Part shown: in pieces, positions 23,439 to 32,853 of the stretch
How positions within the stretch are numbered: position 1 is the first letter of the stretch
How the letters are laid out: the number at the start of each line of letters is the position of its first letter
NCBI GenBank assembly: GCA_030645995.1
Contig: JAUSMU010000168.1
Location: 1-41,680, forward strand
Length of the DNA: 41,680 nt
From: Gammaproteobacteria bacterium
Lineage (GTDB): Bacteria; Pseudomonadota; Gammaproteobacteria; Pseudomonadales; Pseudohongiellaceae
Direction of reading: 5' to 3'
The notes under the pieces: model-generated
The model's database searches: none
Told to the model about the DNA's origin: nothing
The model's input: only the letters and a program-made list of their open reading frames with translations
Program-made: the position numbers and the translations under genes

Positions 23439-25490
23439 ATGACTAGCAATCCCCTGCTGAACTTCGAAGAATTGCCACGCTTTTCCACCATTGGCGCCGA
23501 ACACATAGAGCCAGCGGTAAGTGCCGTTCTTGCGGATAACAGATCGCGGCTGAGAACGATAATTGACGCTCCAGCCAACAAGACAGACCCTGACTGGCAA
23601 AGCCTGATGGCGCCACTTGATGACATGGAAGACAGTCTCAGCAAGGCATGGTCAACGGTGAGTCATTTGAATGCCGTCAGCAATACGCCGGAAATCCGTG
23701 AAGCATATAACACCTGTCAGCCCATGATCACCGAATACTACACTGCGTTGGGGCAAAATCGCGCGCTGTTCGAGGCTGTTAAGGCGCTCGCCGGGAGGGC
23801 GGACGAACTGCATCTTGGCAGCTCGCAACGCAAGATATTGCGAGACTATCTGCTTGAATTTCGTCTGGCTGGAGTGGATTTGGATGAAGATCGCAAGAAG
23901 AAGTTTGCGGAGCTCGAATCTCGTCTGAGCAAGCTATCCAACACATTCAGCAACAACGTGCTGGACGCCACCATGGCGTGGAGCAAGCAAGTAACCGACG
24001 TCAGTGAACTCAGTGGCATCCCAGAGATGACACAGCGAGGGGCTGCGGATATTGCAGGGCGCAGAGGACTTGAAGGTTATGTGCTGACGCTTGACGCGCC
24101 TTGTTATATCAGTGTCATGACCAATGCCGATAACAGGGAACTGCGCAGAGAACTCTATGAGGCATATGTGACCCGGGCCTCTGACCAAAGCAAGGCTGGT
24201 CAGAATTGGGATAACAAAAACGTTATAGACGAGATCCTCAGCTGCAGGTCGGAGTTGGCCCACTTGCTCGGTTACGAGAGTTACGCAGAGGTATCGGTGG
24301 CCAGGAAGATGGCCGGATCCGTGGGCAGGGTCAATGAGTTCCTGCGAGGCCTGGCGGATCTTGCAGTCCCTGCGGCCAGGCGTGAGTATGAAGAGCTTCG
24401 GCAGTTTGCTGCGTCTGAACACGGGCAGTCGTCGCTGGAGGCTTGGGATATTCCTTACTTTAGCGAAAAGCTCCGCAAGCAAAGCTTTGACATTTCGCAG
24501 GAGGAGTTGCGCCAGTACTTCCCCATTGATCAGGTCCAGGCAGGACTTTTTGAGATTGCCACGCGTCTCTATGGCGTCACAATTCAGAAGAACGCGGAGA
24601 TGGAACTGTGGTCGGACAGCGTGGAAGCGTTTGACATCTTGAAGGACGGGAGTGTTGTTGCCCGGTTCTACTTCGACCTTTTTACGCGCGAAGGGAAGAA
24701 ATCAGGGGCGTGGATGGCAGAATGTCGATCTAGGCGCCAGCTGGCGGACAGCTCCGTGCAGATTCCAGTGGCATATCTGATTTGCAATTTTGCTCAAAGT
24801 GCAGGCGGGGAGCTGTCGCTGCTTACCCATAATGAGGTTACTACGCTGTTCCATGAGTTTGGTCATGGACTCCATCACATGCTGACCAGTGAGACTCACC
24901 TACGCTCCTCCGGCATCAATGGGGTTGCGTGGGATGCGGTTGAATTGCCCAGCCAGCTCATGGAAAACTGGTGCTGGGAGCCGGACGCGATAGCCATGAT
25001 TTCCAGGCACTACAAGACTGGAGACAGTTTGCCAACCGAGCTTCTCAACAAGCTCCTGGCCGCCAGGAATTTTCAGGCTGGCATGAAAACCGTTCGGCAG
25101 TTGGAGTTCGCACTGTTCGATTTCCAACTACACCAGCTATCCGGGCCTATGGGAGATAACGTTGTATTGCGAGTGATGCAGCAGGTGCGAGCCCTAACGT
25201 CGGTGTATGAAACCCCCGGGTTCAACCGCTTCCAGAACAGCTTCTCCCATATCTTCGCAGGGGGGTATGCGGCTGGCTACTACAGCTACAAATGGGCAGA
25301 AGTGTTGTCCGCCGATGTGTTTTCACGCTTCGCTGAACATGGAGTATTTAACCCGGACACCGGCTCCCGTTTCCTGGAGCAGGTACTTTCGCGAGGTGGC
25401 GGAGCTGACCCACTGGAGCTGTTTACTGCCTTCATGGGCCGAGAGCCAAAAATCGAGTCACTGCTCCGGCAGGATGGGCTCTTGGCGTAG
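23439..25490 (+). CDS. prlC: Oligopeptidase A (M3 family metallopeptidase)
   Basis: 683 aa with zinc motif TLFHEFGHGLHHML and C-terminal AGGYAAGYYSYKWAEVLSADVFSRF. Confidence 0.96.
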   Translation: MTSNPLLNFEELPRFSTIGAEHIEPAVSAVLADNRSRLRTIIDAPANKTDPDWQSLMAPLDDMEDSLSKAWSTVSHLNAVSNTPEIREAYNTCQPMITEYYTALGQNRALFEAVKALAGRADELHLGSSQRKILRDYLLEFRLAGVDLDEDRKKKFAELESRLSKLSNTFSNNVLDATMAWSKQVTDVSELSGIPEMTQRGAADIAGRRGLEGYVLTLDAPCYISVMTNADNRELRRELYEAYVTRASDQSKAGQNWDNKNVIDEILSCRSELAHLLGYESYAEVSVARKMAGSVGRVNEFLRGLADLAVPAARREYEELRQFAASEHGQSSLEAWDIPYFSEKLRKQSFDISQEELRQYFPIDQVQAGLFEIATRLYGVTIQKNAEMELWSDSVEAFDILKDGSVVARFYFDLFTREGKKSGAWMAECRSRRQLADSSVQIPVAYLICNFAQSAGGELSLLTHNEVTTLFHEFGHGLHHMLTSETHLRSSGINGVAWDAVELPSQLMENWCWEPDAIAMISRHYKTGDSLPTELLNKLLAARNFQAGMKTVRQLEFALFDFQLHQLSGPMGDNVVLRVMQQVRALTSVYETPGFNRFQNSFSHIFAGGYAAGYYSYKWAEVLSADVFSRFAEHGVFNPDTGSRFLEQVLSRGGGADPLELFTAFMGREPKIESLLRQDGLLA

Positions 25491-25529
25491 AAAGGCTCCG
25501 AAAAACAATGCTCAACCCCGCTGGATGCC

Positions 25530-25543
25530 TTGATTTACGTCAA
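25530..25543. promoter_or_regulatory. Putative Anr/FNR box TTGATTTACGTCAA
   Basis: Matches TTGAT-N4-(A/G)TCAA; 43 bp upstream of a TATAAT -10 element in the prlC-coxB spacer. Confidence 0.65.
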
Positions 25544-25583
25544 CTCCGGACCAATTTGAGGATGGCATTTTAATTTCAAGCCT

Positions 25584-25592
25584 TGCTATAAT
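25584..25592 (+). promoter_or_regulatory. Predicted coxB promoter, extended -10 (TGC-TATAAT)
   Basis: Perfect TATAAT at 25587-25592 preceded by TGN; no convincing -35, consistent with activator dependence. Confidence 0.55.
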
Positions 25593-25875
25593 GCACCGGC
25601 TTTTATCGCCCCCGCGTGATATTGAGCAGGGACTTTTACTTTCTACCTGGCCTTTCCGGGGAGATTCCTGCTCGCTGTATGCGGTGATTCGATTGGGTAT
25701 TCCTGTCTTTCAATCAACTCAGATGGAATAATAAGGTTGGTCCACGAAGCCGCCTTCAGGCCTAAATCAGATCGTCACTGTGATCTTAGCTGCTGATACT
25801 TAAAAATGTGTCGGCATAAAAATAACTACTAAATTTAAACTCAGCCTTATTCTAAATTTAACGGAGACACGGCGA

Positions 25876-27024
25876 ATGTTGCCTAAAGCAAAGCTGTGGT
25901 TAGGCCTGGTGGTTGCTGCGTTGATGACGCTTAGCACTAACCTTCAGGCGGCCTGGGAACTTAACATGACCCAAGGCGTAACCCAAATCAGTAGAGATAC
26001 TTATGATCTTCATATGCAGATTCTCTGGTGGTGTGTTGCCATCGGAGTAGTTGTATTTGGGGTCATGCTCTGGTCCATCATCAACCATCGCAAATCTAAG
26101 GGGGCGGTTGCTGCCTCTTTCCATGAGAGCACCAAGGTTGAAATTCTGTGGACCGTCATCCCGTTCATCATACTGATCTTGATGGCTATCCCTGCAACCC
26201 GTGTTCTGACTGAAGCTTATGATTCCTCTGAATCAGATCTGGATATCCAGGTGACGGGCTATCAGTGGCGCTGGGAGTATCGCTACCTGCGCGAGGACGC
26301 TAATGAAGAAGAAGTAGCCTTCTACAGCATCCTGAGCACTCCGCGAGATCAGATCAACAATGACCTCCCCAAGGAAGAGCATTATCTTCTTGAGGTAGAC
26401 AAGCCATTGGTAATTCCAGTCAACAAAAAAGTCCGCTTTCTTGTCACCTCTAATGATGTAATCCACGCTTGGTGGATGCCCGCATTTGCAGTCAAGAAGG
26501 ACGCGATCCCTGGCTTCATCAATGAGGCCTGGACGATTGTTGAAGAGCCTGGCATCTACCGTGGACAGTGCGCAGAGCTTTGTGGTCTAGACCACGGCTT
26601 CATGCCTATCGTTGTTCATGCTGTCCCGCAGGATGAATATGATGCCTGGTACGCGGGTCAGCAACAGGCCGCCGCCGCAACTCGCGCGGCTGCCAATAAC
26701 GTTGTCACCTTGAGTGCTGCCCTTGAGCAGGGCGAAGAGATTTACAATCGCATCTGTATCGCCTGCCACCAGGCTAACGGAACCGGATTGCCGCCAGCAT
26801 TCCCGGCACTGGCAGGAAGTGCCGTAGCGAACGGTGACGTCGAAGCCAACATCCGTCTGGTCATCAATGGCGTACCAGGAACAGCAATGGCCGCCTATGG
26901 TCGCCAGCTGAACACGGTCGAACTGTCAGCGATCATCACCTATATCAGGAATTCATTCGGCAACAGCACTGGCGATCTGGTTCAGCCTGCCGACGTGAAC
27001 ACCATTTTACAAGAAGCACAGTAG
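25876..27024 (+). CDS. coxB: Cytochrome c oxidase subunit II with C-terminal cytochrome c domain
   Basis: CuA site GQCAELCGLDHGFM; C-terminal heme motif CIACH. Confidence 0.96.
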   Translation: MLPKAKLWLGLVVAALMTLSTNLQAAWELNMTQGVTQISRDTYDLHMQILWWCVAIGVVVFGVMLWSIINHRKSKGAVAASFHESTKVEILWTVIPFIILILMAIPATRVLTEAYDSSESDLDIQVTGYQWRWEYRYLREDANEEEVAFYSILSTPRDQINNDLPKEEHYLLEVDKPLVIPVNKKVRFLVTSNDVIHAWWMPAFAVKKDAIPGFINEAWTIVEEPGIYRGQCAELCGLDHGFMPIVVHAVPQDEYDAWYAGQQQAAAATRAAANNVVTLSAALEQGEEIYNRICIACHQANGTGLPPAFPALAGSAVANGDVEANIRLVINGVPGTAMAAYGRQLNTVELSAIITYIRNSFGNSTGDLVQPADVNTILQEAQ

Positions 27025-27039
27025 AGGACAGTAGAACAA

Positions 27040-28626
27040 ATGAGCGCAGCACACGACGATCATCATCACGGTCCAGCAAAGGGTTTATCCCGATGGTTGT
27101 TTACTACCAACCATAAAGATATTGGTACCCTCTACCTGTGGTTCAGCTTTGCCATGTTCCTGCTTGGCGGTACATTCGCCATGGTTATCAGGGCAGAGCT
27201 CTTTCAGCCTGGTCTCCAGTTGGTAGACCCGAACTTCTTTAACCAGATGACCACCATGCACGGTTTGGTGATGGTGTTTGGTGCGGTTATGCCAGCCTTC
27301 GTAGGTCTGGCCAACTGGCTTATCCCGATGATGATCGGGGCGCCGGACATGGCTCTGCCAAGGATGAATAACTGGAGCTTCTGGATACTGCCTTTCGCCT
27401 TCGCAATGTTGTCCTCAACACTGCTGATGGATGCAGGTGCTCCGAACTTCGGTTGGACATTCTACGCTCCACTGTCGACGACCTATGCTCCAGAAACAGT
27501 GACGTTCTTCATCTTCGCGGTGCACCTCATGGGTGCATCATCCATCATGGGTTCAATCAACATCATCGCTACCGTTCTGAACATGAGAGCGCCAGGCATG
27601 ACCATGATGAAGATGCCATTGTTCGTATGGACCTGGCTCATCACTGCTTATCTGCTGTTGGCAGTAATGCCGGTGTTGGCTGGCGTCGTCACCATGATGC
27701 TGTTTGACGTGCATTTTGGTACCAGCTTCTTCAACGCAGCTGGTGGCGGTGACCCTGTTCTGTTCCAGCACGTGTTCTGGTTCTTTGGTCACCCTGAAGT
27801 GTACATCATGATTTTGCCGGCATTCGGGATCATCTCTGCAATCATTCCGACCTTCGCCAGAAAGCGCCTGTTCGGTTATGACTCGATGGTTTACGCGTCA
27901 GCGTCAATTGCCTTCCTGTCGTTCATCGTTTGGGCTCACCACATGTTTACAGTGGGGATGCCGATCGCAGGCGAACTGTTCTTTATGTACGCAACCATGC
28001 TGATTGCGGTGCCGACAGGCGTGAAAGTGTTCAACTGGACGGCGACCATGTTCCGCGGCTCCATGAGCTTTGAAACCCCGATGCTCTTCGCTATCGCGTT
28101 CGTGGTCCTCTTCACCATGGGCGGTTTCACTGGCCTGATGCTGGCGATTACGCCTGCTGACTTCCAGTACCACGACACGTACTTCGTCGTAGCGCATTTC
28201 CACTACGTACTGGTTCCGGGTGCCGTATTCTCCATCATGGCTGCGGCGTATTACTGGCTGCCGAAATGGACCGGCCATATGTATGACGAAAGACTTGGCA
28301 AACTGCACTTCTGGATGTCGTTCATCGGTGTGAACGTGCTGTTCTTCCCACAACACTTCTTGGGCTTGGCCGGCATGCCGCGCCGTATCCCGGACTACGC
28401 ACTGCAGTTCGCTGACTTCAACTGGATCTCCAGTATTGGTGGCTTCATGTTCGGAGCCTCGCAGCTGATTCTGCTGGTGGTTGTGATCAAGTGCATCAAG
28501 GGTGGAAAGAAAGCGACTGCCCAGGTTTGGGAAGGCGCTCAAGGTCTGGAATGGACGCTGGAATCCCCTGCTCCGTACCATACGTTCACAACGCCGCCCG
28601 ATCCTAAACTGATCCATGCTCAGTAG
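27040..28626 (+). CDS. coxA: Cytochrome c oxidase subunit I
   Basis: 528 aa; [47 protein letters not shown]. Confidence 0.98.
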   Translation: MSAAHDDHHHGPAKGLSRWLFTTNHKDIGTLYLWFSFAMFLLGGTFAMVIRAELFQPGLQLVDPNFFNQMTTMHGLVMVFGAVMPAFVGLANWLIPMMIGAPDMALPRMNNWSFWILPFAFAMLSSTLLMDAGAPNFGWTFYAPLSTTYAPETVTFFIFAVHLMGASSIMGSINIIATVLNMRAPGMTMMKMPLFVWTWLITAYLLLAVMPVLAGVVTMMLFDVHFGTSFFNAAGGGDPVLFQHVFWFFGHPEVYIMILPAFGIISAIIPTFARKRLFGYDSMVYASASIAFLSFIVWAHHMFTVGMPIAGELFFMYATMLIAVPTGVKVFNWTATMFRGSMSFETPMLFAIAFVVLFTMGGFTGLMLAITPADFQYHDTYFVVAHFHYVLVPGAVFSIMAAAYYWLPKWTGHMYDERLGKLHFWMSFIGVNVLFFPQHFLGLAGMPRRIPDYALQFADFNWISSIGGFMFGASQLILLVVVIKCIKGGKKATAQVWEGAQGLEWTLESPAPYHTFTTPPDPKLIHAQ

Positions 28627-28650
28627 AACGTTGATAACCAGGAACCGACA

Positions 28651-29220
28651 ATGAGTAACCAAGGCCCGACATCCGCAACAAAAAAGCTGGTGCGCAAACT
28701 GATGCTTGCCGCCGTTGGAATGTTTGGCTTTGGTTTTGCGCTGGTTCCTCTGTACGACGTGATCTGTGATATCACCGGATTGAATGGTAAGACATCTGGC
28801 CAGTACACCGTCGCAGAAGCTGACACGATGGCCGTGAGTGATCGCGAGATTACAGTTCAGTTCATGGCACAGAACAGCGAGGGAATGGTCTGGGAGTTCC
28901 ACCCCAATGACATGCAGGTCAAAGTGCACCCTGGCGAAGTAAAAGTCGTCAGTTATCGGGCGAAGAACCCGAATGATTTCGCAATGATCGGCCAGGCCAT
29001 CCCAAGCGTTGCCCCTAATGAGGCAGCGCAATATTTGAAAAAACTGGAATGCTTCTGTTTTGCGGAGCAGAAATTGGAACCCGGTGAGGAAATCGATATG
29101 GCCATCAGGTTCTTTATCGATGAAAACATCCCGGAAAAGATAACTAAACTAACCTTGTCATATTCCCTGTTCGATCTCACTGACTATTCAGAGCCCGCAC
29201 AGGAAATTACAGCAAGATAG
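28651..29220 (+). CDS. ctaG: Cytochrome c oxidase assembly protein CtaG (Cox11)
   Basis: PLYDVICDITGLNGKT, ECFCFAEQKLEPGEE (Cys-x-Cys Cu site). Confidence 0.96.
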   Translation: MSNQGPTSATKKLVRKLMLAAVGMFGFGFALVPLYDVICDITGLNGKTSGQYTVAEADTMAVSDREITVQFMAQNSEGMVWEFHPNDMQVKVHPGEVKVVSYRAKNPNDFAMIGQAIPSVAPNEAAQYLKKLECFCFAEQKLEPGEEIDMAIRFFIDENIPEKITKLTLSYSLFDLTDYSEPAQEITAR

Positions 29221-29255
29221 CAGTGACCGATTTGATCACACTTGGAGATTGAAAG

Positions 29256-30182
29256 ATGGCCAGCGCAGGCTCTCACGAAACTTACTACGTCCCGGAACAG
29301 ACTCGACTACCATTCTTCGCGTCGATCGGGTTGATCCTGACCATCTTTGGTCTGGGCAATGTTCTTAATGATATCCGAGCCTCCGAAAGCTCGTCCTTTT
29401 CTACCTTGATTGCTGTGACAGGCTTCCTGTTGCTTTCATTCATACTGTTCCAGTGGTTCAGTACCGTCATACGTGAAAATCATGCCGGGATGAACAGCGA
29501 CCAACTCAAGCGTTCTTACGTCTGGGGCATGGCTTGGTTCATTTTCTCTGAGGTGATGTTCTTCGCAGCATTCTTCGGCGCTCTCTTCTACGTGCGCAAC
29601 TTTGCGGTGCCCTGGCTGAGTGGCGAAGGCGGCAAAGGCCCTACTGGCGAAGTTCTGTGGCCAGAGTTCCAGGCCGTCTGGCCCCTTATCGAGAACCCGA
29701 ATGCTGCGATTTTCGAAGGCCCCCATGAATCAATGGCTGTGCACGAATGGAGCCTGGCTTTCTTCGCCAAGTATCTGCCGTTCTGGAACACGCTGATCCT
29801 CTTGACTTCGAGCGTCACGGTTCATTTTGCGCACACGGCGCTGAAAGCCAGCAATCGTAAAGGTCTGATTCAGTGGCTGTCAGTAACTGTGGCGCTGGGT
29901 CTATTGTTCCTTTCGCTACAGGTCATTGAGTATACAGAAGCATATGGTCATTATGGGCTGACACTGGACTCTGGTATTTATGGTTCCACGTTCTTCCTGC
30001 TGACGGGCTTCCACGGTTTCCACGTAACACTGGGGACCTTCATGCTCTCAGTGATGCTGGCGAGAGCGATCAAGGGACACTTCAAGCCGGATGACCATTT
30101 TGGTTTCGAAGCGGCTTCCTGGTACTGGCACTTCGTGGACGTAGTCTGGGTCGGCCTGTTCTTCTTCGTATATCTGCTCTGA
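29256..30182 (+). CDS. coxC: Cytochrome c oxidase subunit III
   Basis: Multi-TM; MAWFIFSEVMFFAAFFGALFY, GFHGFHVTLGTFML, ASWYWHFVDVVWVGLFFFVYL. Confidence 0.97.
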   Translation: MASAGSHETYYVPEQTRLPFFASIGLILTIFGLGNVLNDIRASESSSFSTLIAVTGFLLLSFILFQWFSTVIRENHAGMNSDQLKRSYVWGMAWFIFSEVMFFAAFFGALFYVRNFAVPWLSGEGGKGPTGEVLWPEFQAVWPLIENPNAAIFEGPHESMAVHEWSLAFFAKYLPFWNTLILLTSSVTVHFAHTALKASNRKGLIQWLSVTVALGLLFLSLQVIEYTEAYGHYGLTLDSGIYGSTFFLLTGFHGFHVTLGTFMLSVMLARAIKGHFKPDDHFGFEAASWYWHFVDVVWVGLFFFVYLL

Positions 30183-30199
30183 TTTCTCTGCAGACTCCA

Positions 30200-30231
30200 C
30201 CAGCAGGTTTCTCGATTGAGAGGCCTGCTGG
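30200..30231. terminator. Strong hairpin between convergent coxC and DUF2909-like gene (possible bidirectional terminator, no U-tract)
   Basis: CCAGCAGGTTTCTC-GATT-GAGAGGCCTGCTGG: 14 bp stem (two G-U) with 4-nt loop. Confidence 0.5.
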
Positions 30232-30277
30232 CGCTTCTAAGCCCGCCGCACCAATAACTATTCCAAGCGCGACAGCC

Positions 30278-30484
30278 CTACAGCCACGGAGCCTGAATGG
30301 TTAACGTCCCTGTAGCCAGACCGAACGCCACGCACAACATCAGTAGCACCGCAAGAGTGACGCGGACCCCCAAGGCATAGAGCACTCTTTTCGATCTACC
30401 CTTGTCCTGATAGAAGAACACGAACCCGCAGACCAGGCTGATCACAATGCCGAGCAGAAGCAACGCGATTATTATCTTGAGCAT
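30278..30484 (-). CDS. Small twin-transmembrane protein (DUF2909-like) of the cox cluster
   Basis: 68 aa MLKIIIALLLLGIVISLVCGFVFFYQDKGRSKRVLYALGVRVTLAVLLMLCVAFGL; same position and inverted orientation as the small gene in pseudomonad cox clusters. Confidence 0.75.
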   Translation of the reverse strand: MLKIIIALLLLGIVISLVCGFVFFYQDKGRSKRVLYALGVRVTLAVLLMLCVAFGLATGTLTIQAPWL

Positions 30485-30556
30485 AAAAATTCCTGAATAA
30501 AGAGAATTTGTGCATGATAGCAAACGTCGAATCATGACAGTAAGCGAGCCCAGATA

Positions 30557-31309
30557 ATGTCACTTCCTCAATTTCGTCCTGGCTGGAAACTTACGGCGTT
30601 TACCCTCGTATTTACCCCACTGCTCCTATGGTTGGGTTTCTGGCAGTTGGATCGTGAACAGGAAAAAGTGGCCTTGCAGGCAGACTTTGAGAACAGAGGC
30701 CAGAGACCTGCAATACCGCTGGAGAGCGTGGACTGGAGCCGCCCCGATGAGTCGGCGTACCTCAAGATCAGCGCAACAGGAGTGTACGACAACGAACGCT
30801 CCTACCTGTTGGACAACAGGGTCTATCAAGGGCATGTTGGCTATGAGCTTATCTCGCCGTTTACAACTCAAAGCGACATGACGGTTCTCGTCAACAGAGG
30901 CTGGATCGCACAGGGTGCGACGCGCGCAGAGTTGCCGCAGATCACTCGGGTAGAGGGACAGGTGGCCATTACCGCGACCATTTACGTTCCACTCGAAGAG
31001 CCCTTTCTGCTCAGCAGTACACCTGAAGGTGGACAAGCGACATGGCCAAGAGTGATACAAAGCATTCAGGTGTCACAGATGGAGCAGGAGCTCGATCAGA
31101 CACTGGCCCCCTATACAATAAGACCCCAGGAGAAATCCCCGGGACTTGAGCAAAGCAACTGGCAGACGGTTAATATGCTGCCAGAGAAACATCGGGCCTA
31201 CGCTGTGCAGTGGTTCGCCATGACCTTCGCCTTGCTCGCCATGTATGCCTTTTTTGGCTTCCGACACCCCGTCAACAACACTACGCTACAAAGACGAACA
31301 GAGAGTTAA
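30557..31309 (+). CDS. SURF1 family cytochrome oxidase biogenesis protein
   Basis: N-terminal TM LWLGFWQLDREQEK, GVYDNERSYLLDNRVYQGHVGYELISPF, VNRGWI, YAVQWFAMTFAL. Confidence 0.93.
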   Translation: MSLPQFRPGWKLTAFTLVFTPLLLWLGFWQLDREQEKVALQADFENRGQRPAIPLESVDWSRPDESAYLKISATGVYDNERSYLLDNRVYQGHVGYELISPFTTQSDMTVLVNRGWIAQGATRAELPQITRVEGQVAITATIYVPLEEPFLLSSTPEGGQATWPRVIQSIQVSQMEQELDQTLAPYTIRPQEKSPGLEQSNWQTVNMLPEKHRAYAVQWFAMTFALLAMYAFFGFRHPVNNTTLQRRTES

Positions 31310-31310
31310 A

Positions 31311-31961
31311 ATGGACGCGAATTTGAAAAACAAGATCAAACTGACCGTACTGCTGCTGGTCACTGCAGTGCCCATTATTATGGCGACATTATCATTCCGC
31401 ACGGCCATCGACAGTGGCACCATCACGGCTACCGCCAACAAAGGGCATCTGATCAATCCTCCCGCCGACATTACCGCACTGGTCATGAACGACCAGAACG
31501 GCCAGCCTGTGTTCAAGAATTTTGAGGAAGAAATTGCCAGCCTGCCCGAAGGTCAGGAGTACGAGATTCGTCCATGGCTGCTGCTTTATGTCACAGCCAA
31601 TGAGTGCGAGGTTGGCTGCAAGGAGAGAATTCACTACCTGCAACAACTGCACATTGCGCTAGGAAAGAACATTCAGCGCGTTCGCCGCTACTATCTGCAT
31701 GCCAGCGAGCAACCGATTCCGACGGAAATCGCCGACTATTTCCGCGCAGAATTCCCAAGCATGGGGGTTGCTTACAGCAATGCTGCTGCGCTTGAACAGA
31801 ATATGAAGGCAGCTGGAGTAGACCTGACCCTGAGCTCTCAGAGTTACATAGTTCTAGTGGACCCGGTCGGGAATGTCATGATGTATTACACGGATGAGAA
31901 TACTGCGGAAGACATCATGACAGATCTGGAAACCTTGCTTAAATACTCCAGCCTTGGCTGA
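31311..31961 (+). CDS. Membrane-anchored Sco/thioredoxin-like cox-cluster protein, function unassigned (ORF open from 31245)
   Basis: N-terminal TM, CEVGC (CxxxC) motif, C-terminal SYIVLVDPVGNVMMYY resembling the thioredoxin-fold end of Sco proteins. Confidence 0.7.
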   Translation: MDANLKNKIKLTVLLLVTAVPIIMATLSFRTAIDSGTITATANKGHLINPPADITALVMNDQNGQPVFKNFEEEIASLPEGQEYEIRPWLLLYVTANECEVGCKERIHYLQQLHIALGKNIQRVRRYYLHASEQPIPTEIADYFRAEFPSMGVAYSNAAALEQNMKAAGVDLTLSSQSYIVLVDPVGNVMMYYTDENTAEDIMTDLETLLKYSSLG

Positions 31962-32022
31962 TCATCGACTTTGCAAAGCATCAACCCGGAGGGCGAATAC
32001 TCGCCCCCCCGGGCCTCTGATG

Positions 32023-32556
32023 TCATCCGCTAACCTTCAGCTCTGAAAACGGGTTCAGGAAGTGCGCATCCACCGCTGCCAGGCGAACGTCTTTGTGACG
32101 GCTCTCCATCATCCTCTTGATGTTTTCCTCTTGACGCCGCTTCGCATAGATAAGGATAAGATACTTTCCAGCCTCAATATCGTCGTGAAATCCCGCAAGC
32201 TTCTTGTTTTCCCTGGCCAAGCCGATCATGCCGCCAACCCATGCGCCGAATCCGACAAGTACCAGCAATATGCCGAAATAAGCGATAAGGGGAAGATTTG
32301 GCCCGAATGGCTCCAGACCCATCGCGAGCAGAGACAGCATGCCGGCAGAGAGTCCTATTGCTCCGCCGATGATTCCTTCACGAAGGAGATCCTGAGTCTC
32401 GAAATAATTGCTGGAGTGAAGACGCTGATTACTTAAGCCGCTCTCGTCCTTGCTGACGATATGCAGGTACCAATCGTCTACGCCGATCGCATGGAGATCG
32501 TCAGAGATTTCCTGAGTACTCTTCAGGGAGGGGGAAAGATAGTAAATGCATTTCAT
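32023..32556 (-). CDS. Hypothetical membrane protein with central glycine-rich TM hairpin (DUF1269-like appearance)
   Basis: 177 aa; good RBS (GGAGAACC) before ATG; two hydrophobic segments rich in Gly; soluble flanks. Confidence 0.6.
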   Translation of the reverse strand: MKCIYYLSPSLKSTQEISDDLHAIGVDDWYLHIVSKDESGLSNQRLHSSNYFETQDLLREGIIGGAIGLSAGMLSLLAMGLEPFGPNLPLIAYFGILLVLVGFGAWVGGMIGLARENKKLAGFHDDIEAGKYLILIYAKRRQEENIKRMMESRHKDVRLAAVDAHFLNPFSELKVSG

Positions 32557-32853
32557 GATGGTTCTCCTGCTTTAGCTAAATATAACGGTGATGAAAATTT
32601 CAACAACACATTCACTTATGCATAGCATGGAACGACTTTCACTCTACAACTTCCAAAAACGGAAGTCTCAATATATTTGATGGGGATACTCACCCGCAGA
32701 TTCAACGACAAGAGGTTTTCCAAAACTTCGCCGATCATTTCTACGTGAGTTTTAGTACAATCAGCGCCTCATGCAGATATAAACAAAATACCTTCGGCGA
32801 TTCACAGGCGGAGGTATGTCGGCCGCATCAATCAGGCCAATGAGAGGAATTCC

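Noticed and set aside
26700-27024. Cytochrome c domain fused to CoxB as a novelty
   Set aside because: caa3/Pseudomonas-type subunit II fusions are well described.
27904-29031. 375-aa minus-strand ORF antisense to coxA/ctaG
   Set aside because: Shadow ORF created by codon bias opposite two strongly conserved genes; His/Gln/Arg-rich composition, no recognisable domain.
31991-32006. GGGCGA-ATAC-TCGCCC hairpin downstream of the Sco-like gene
   Set aside because: Plausible terminator for converging genes but short and without a U-tract; not called as a feature.
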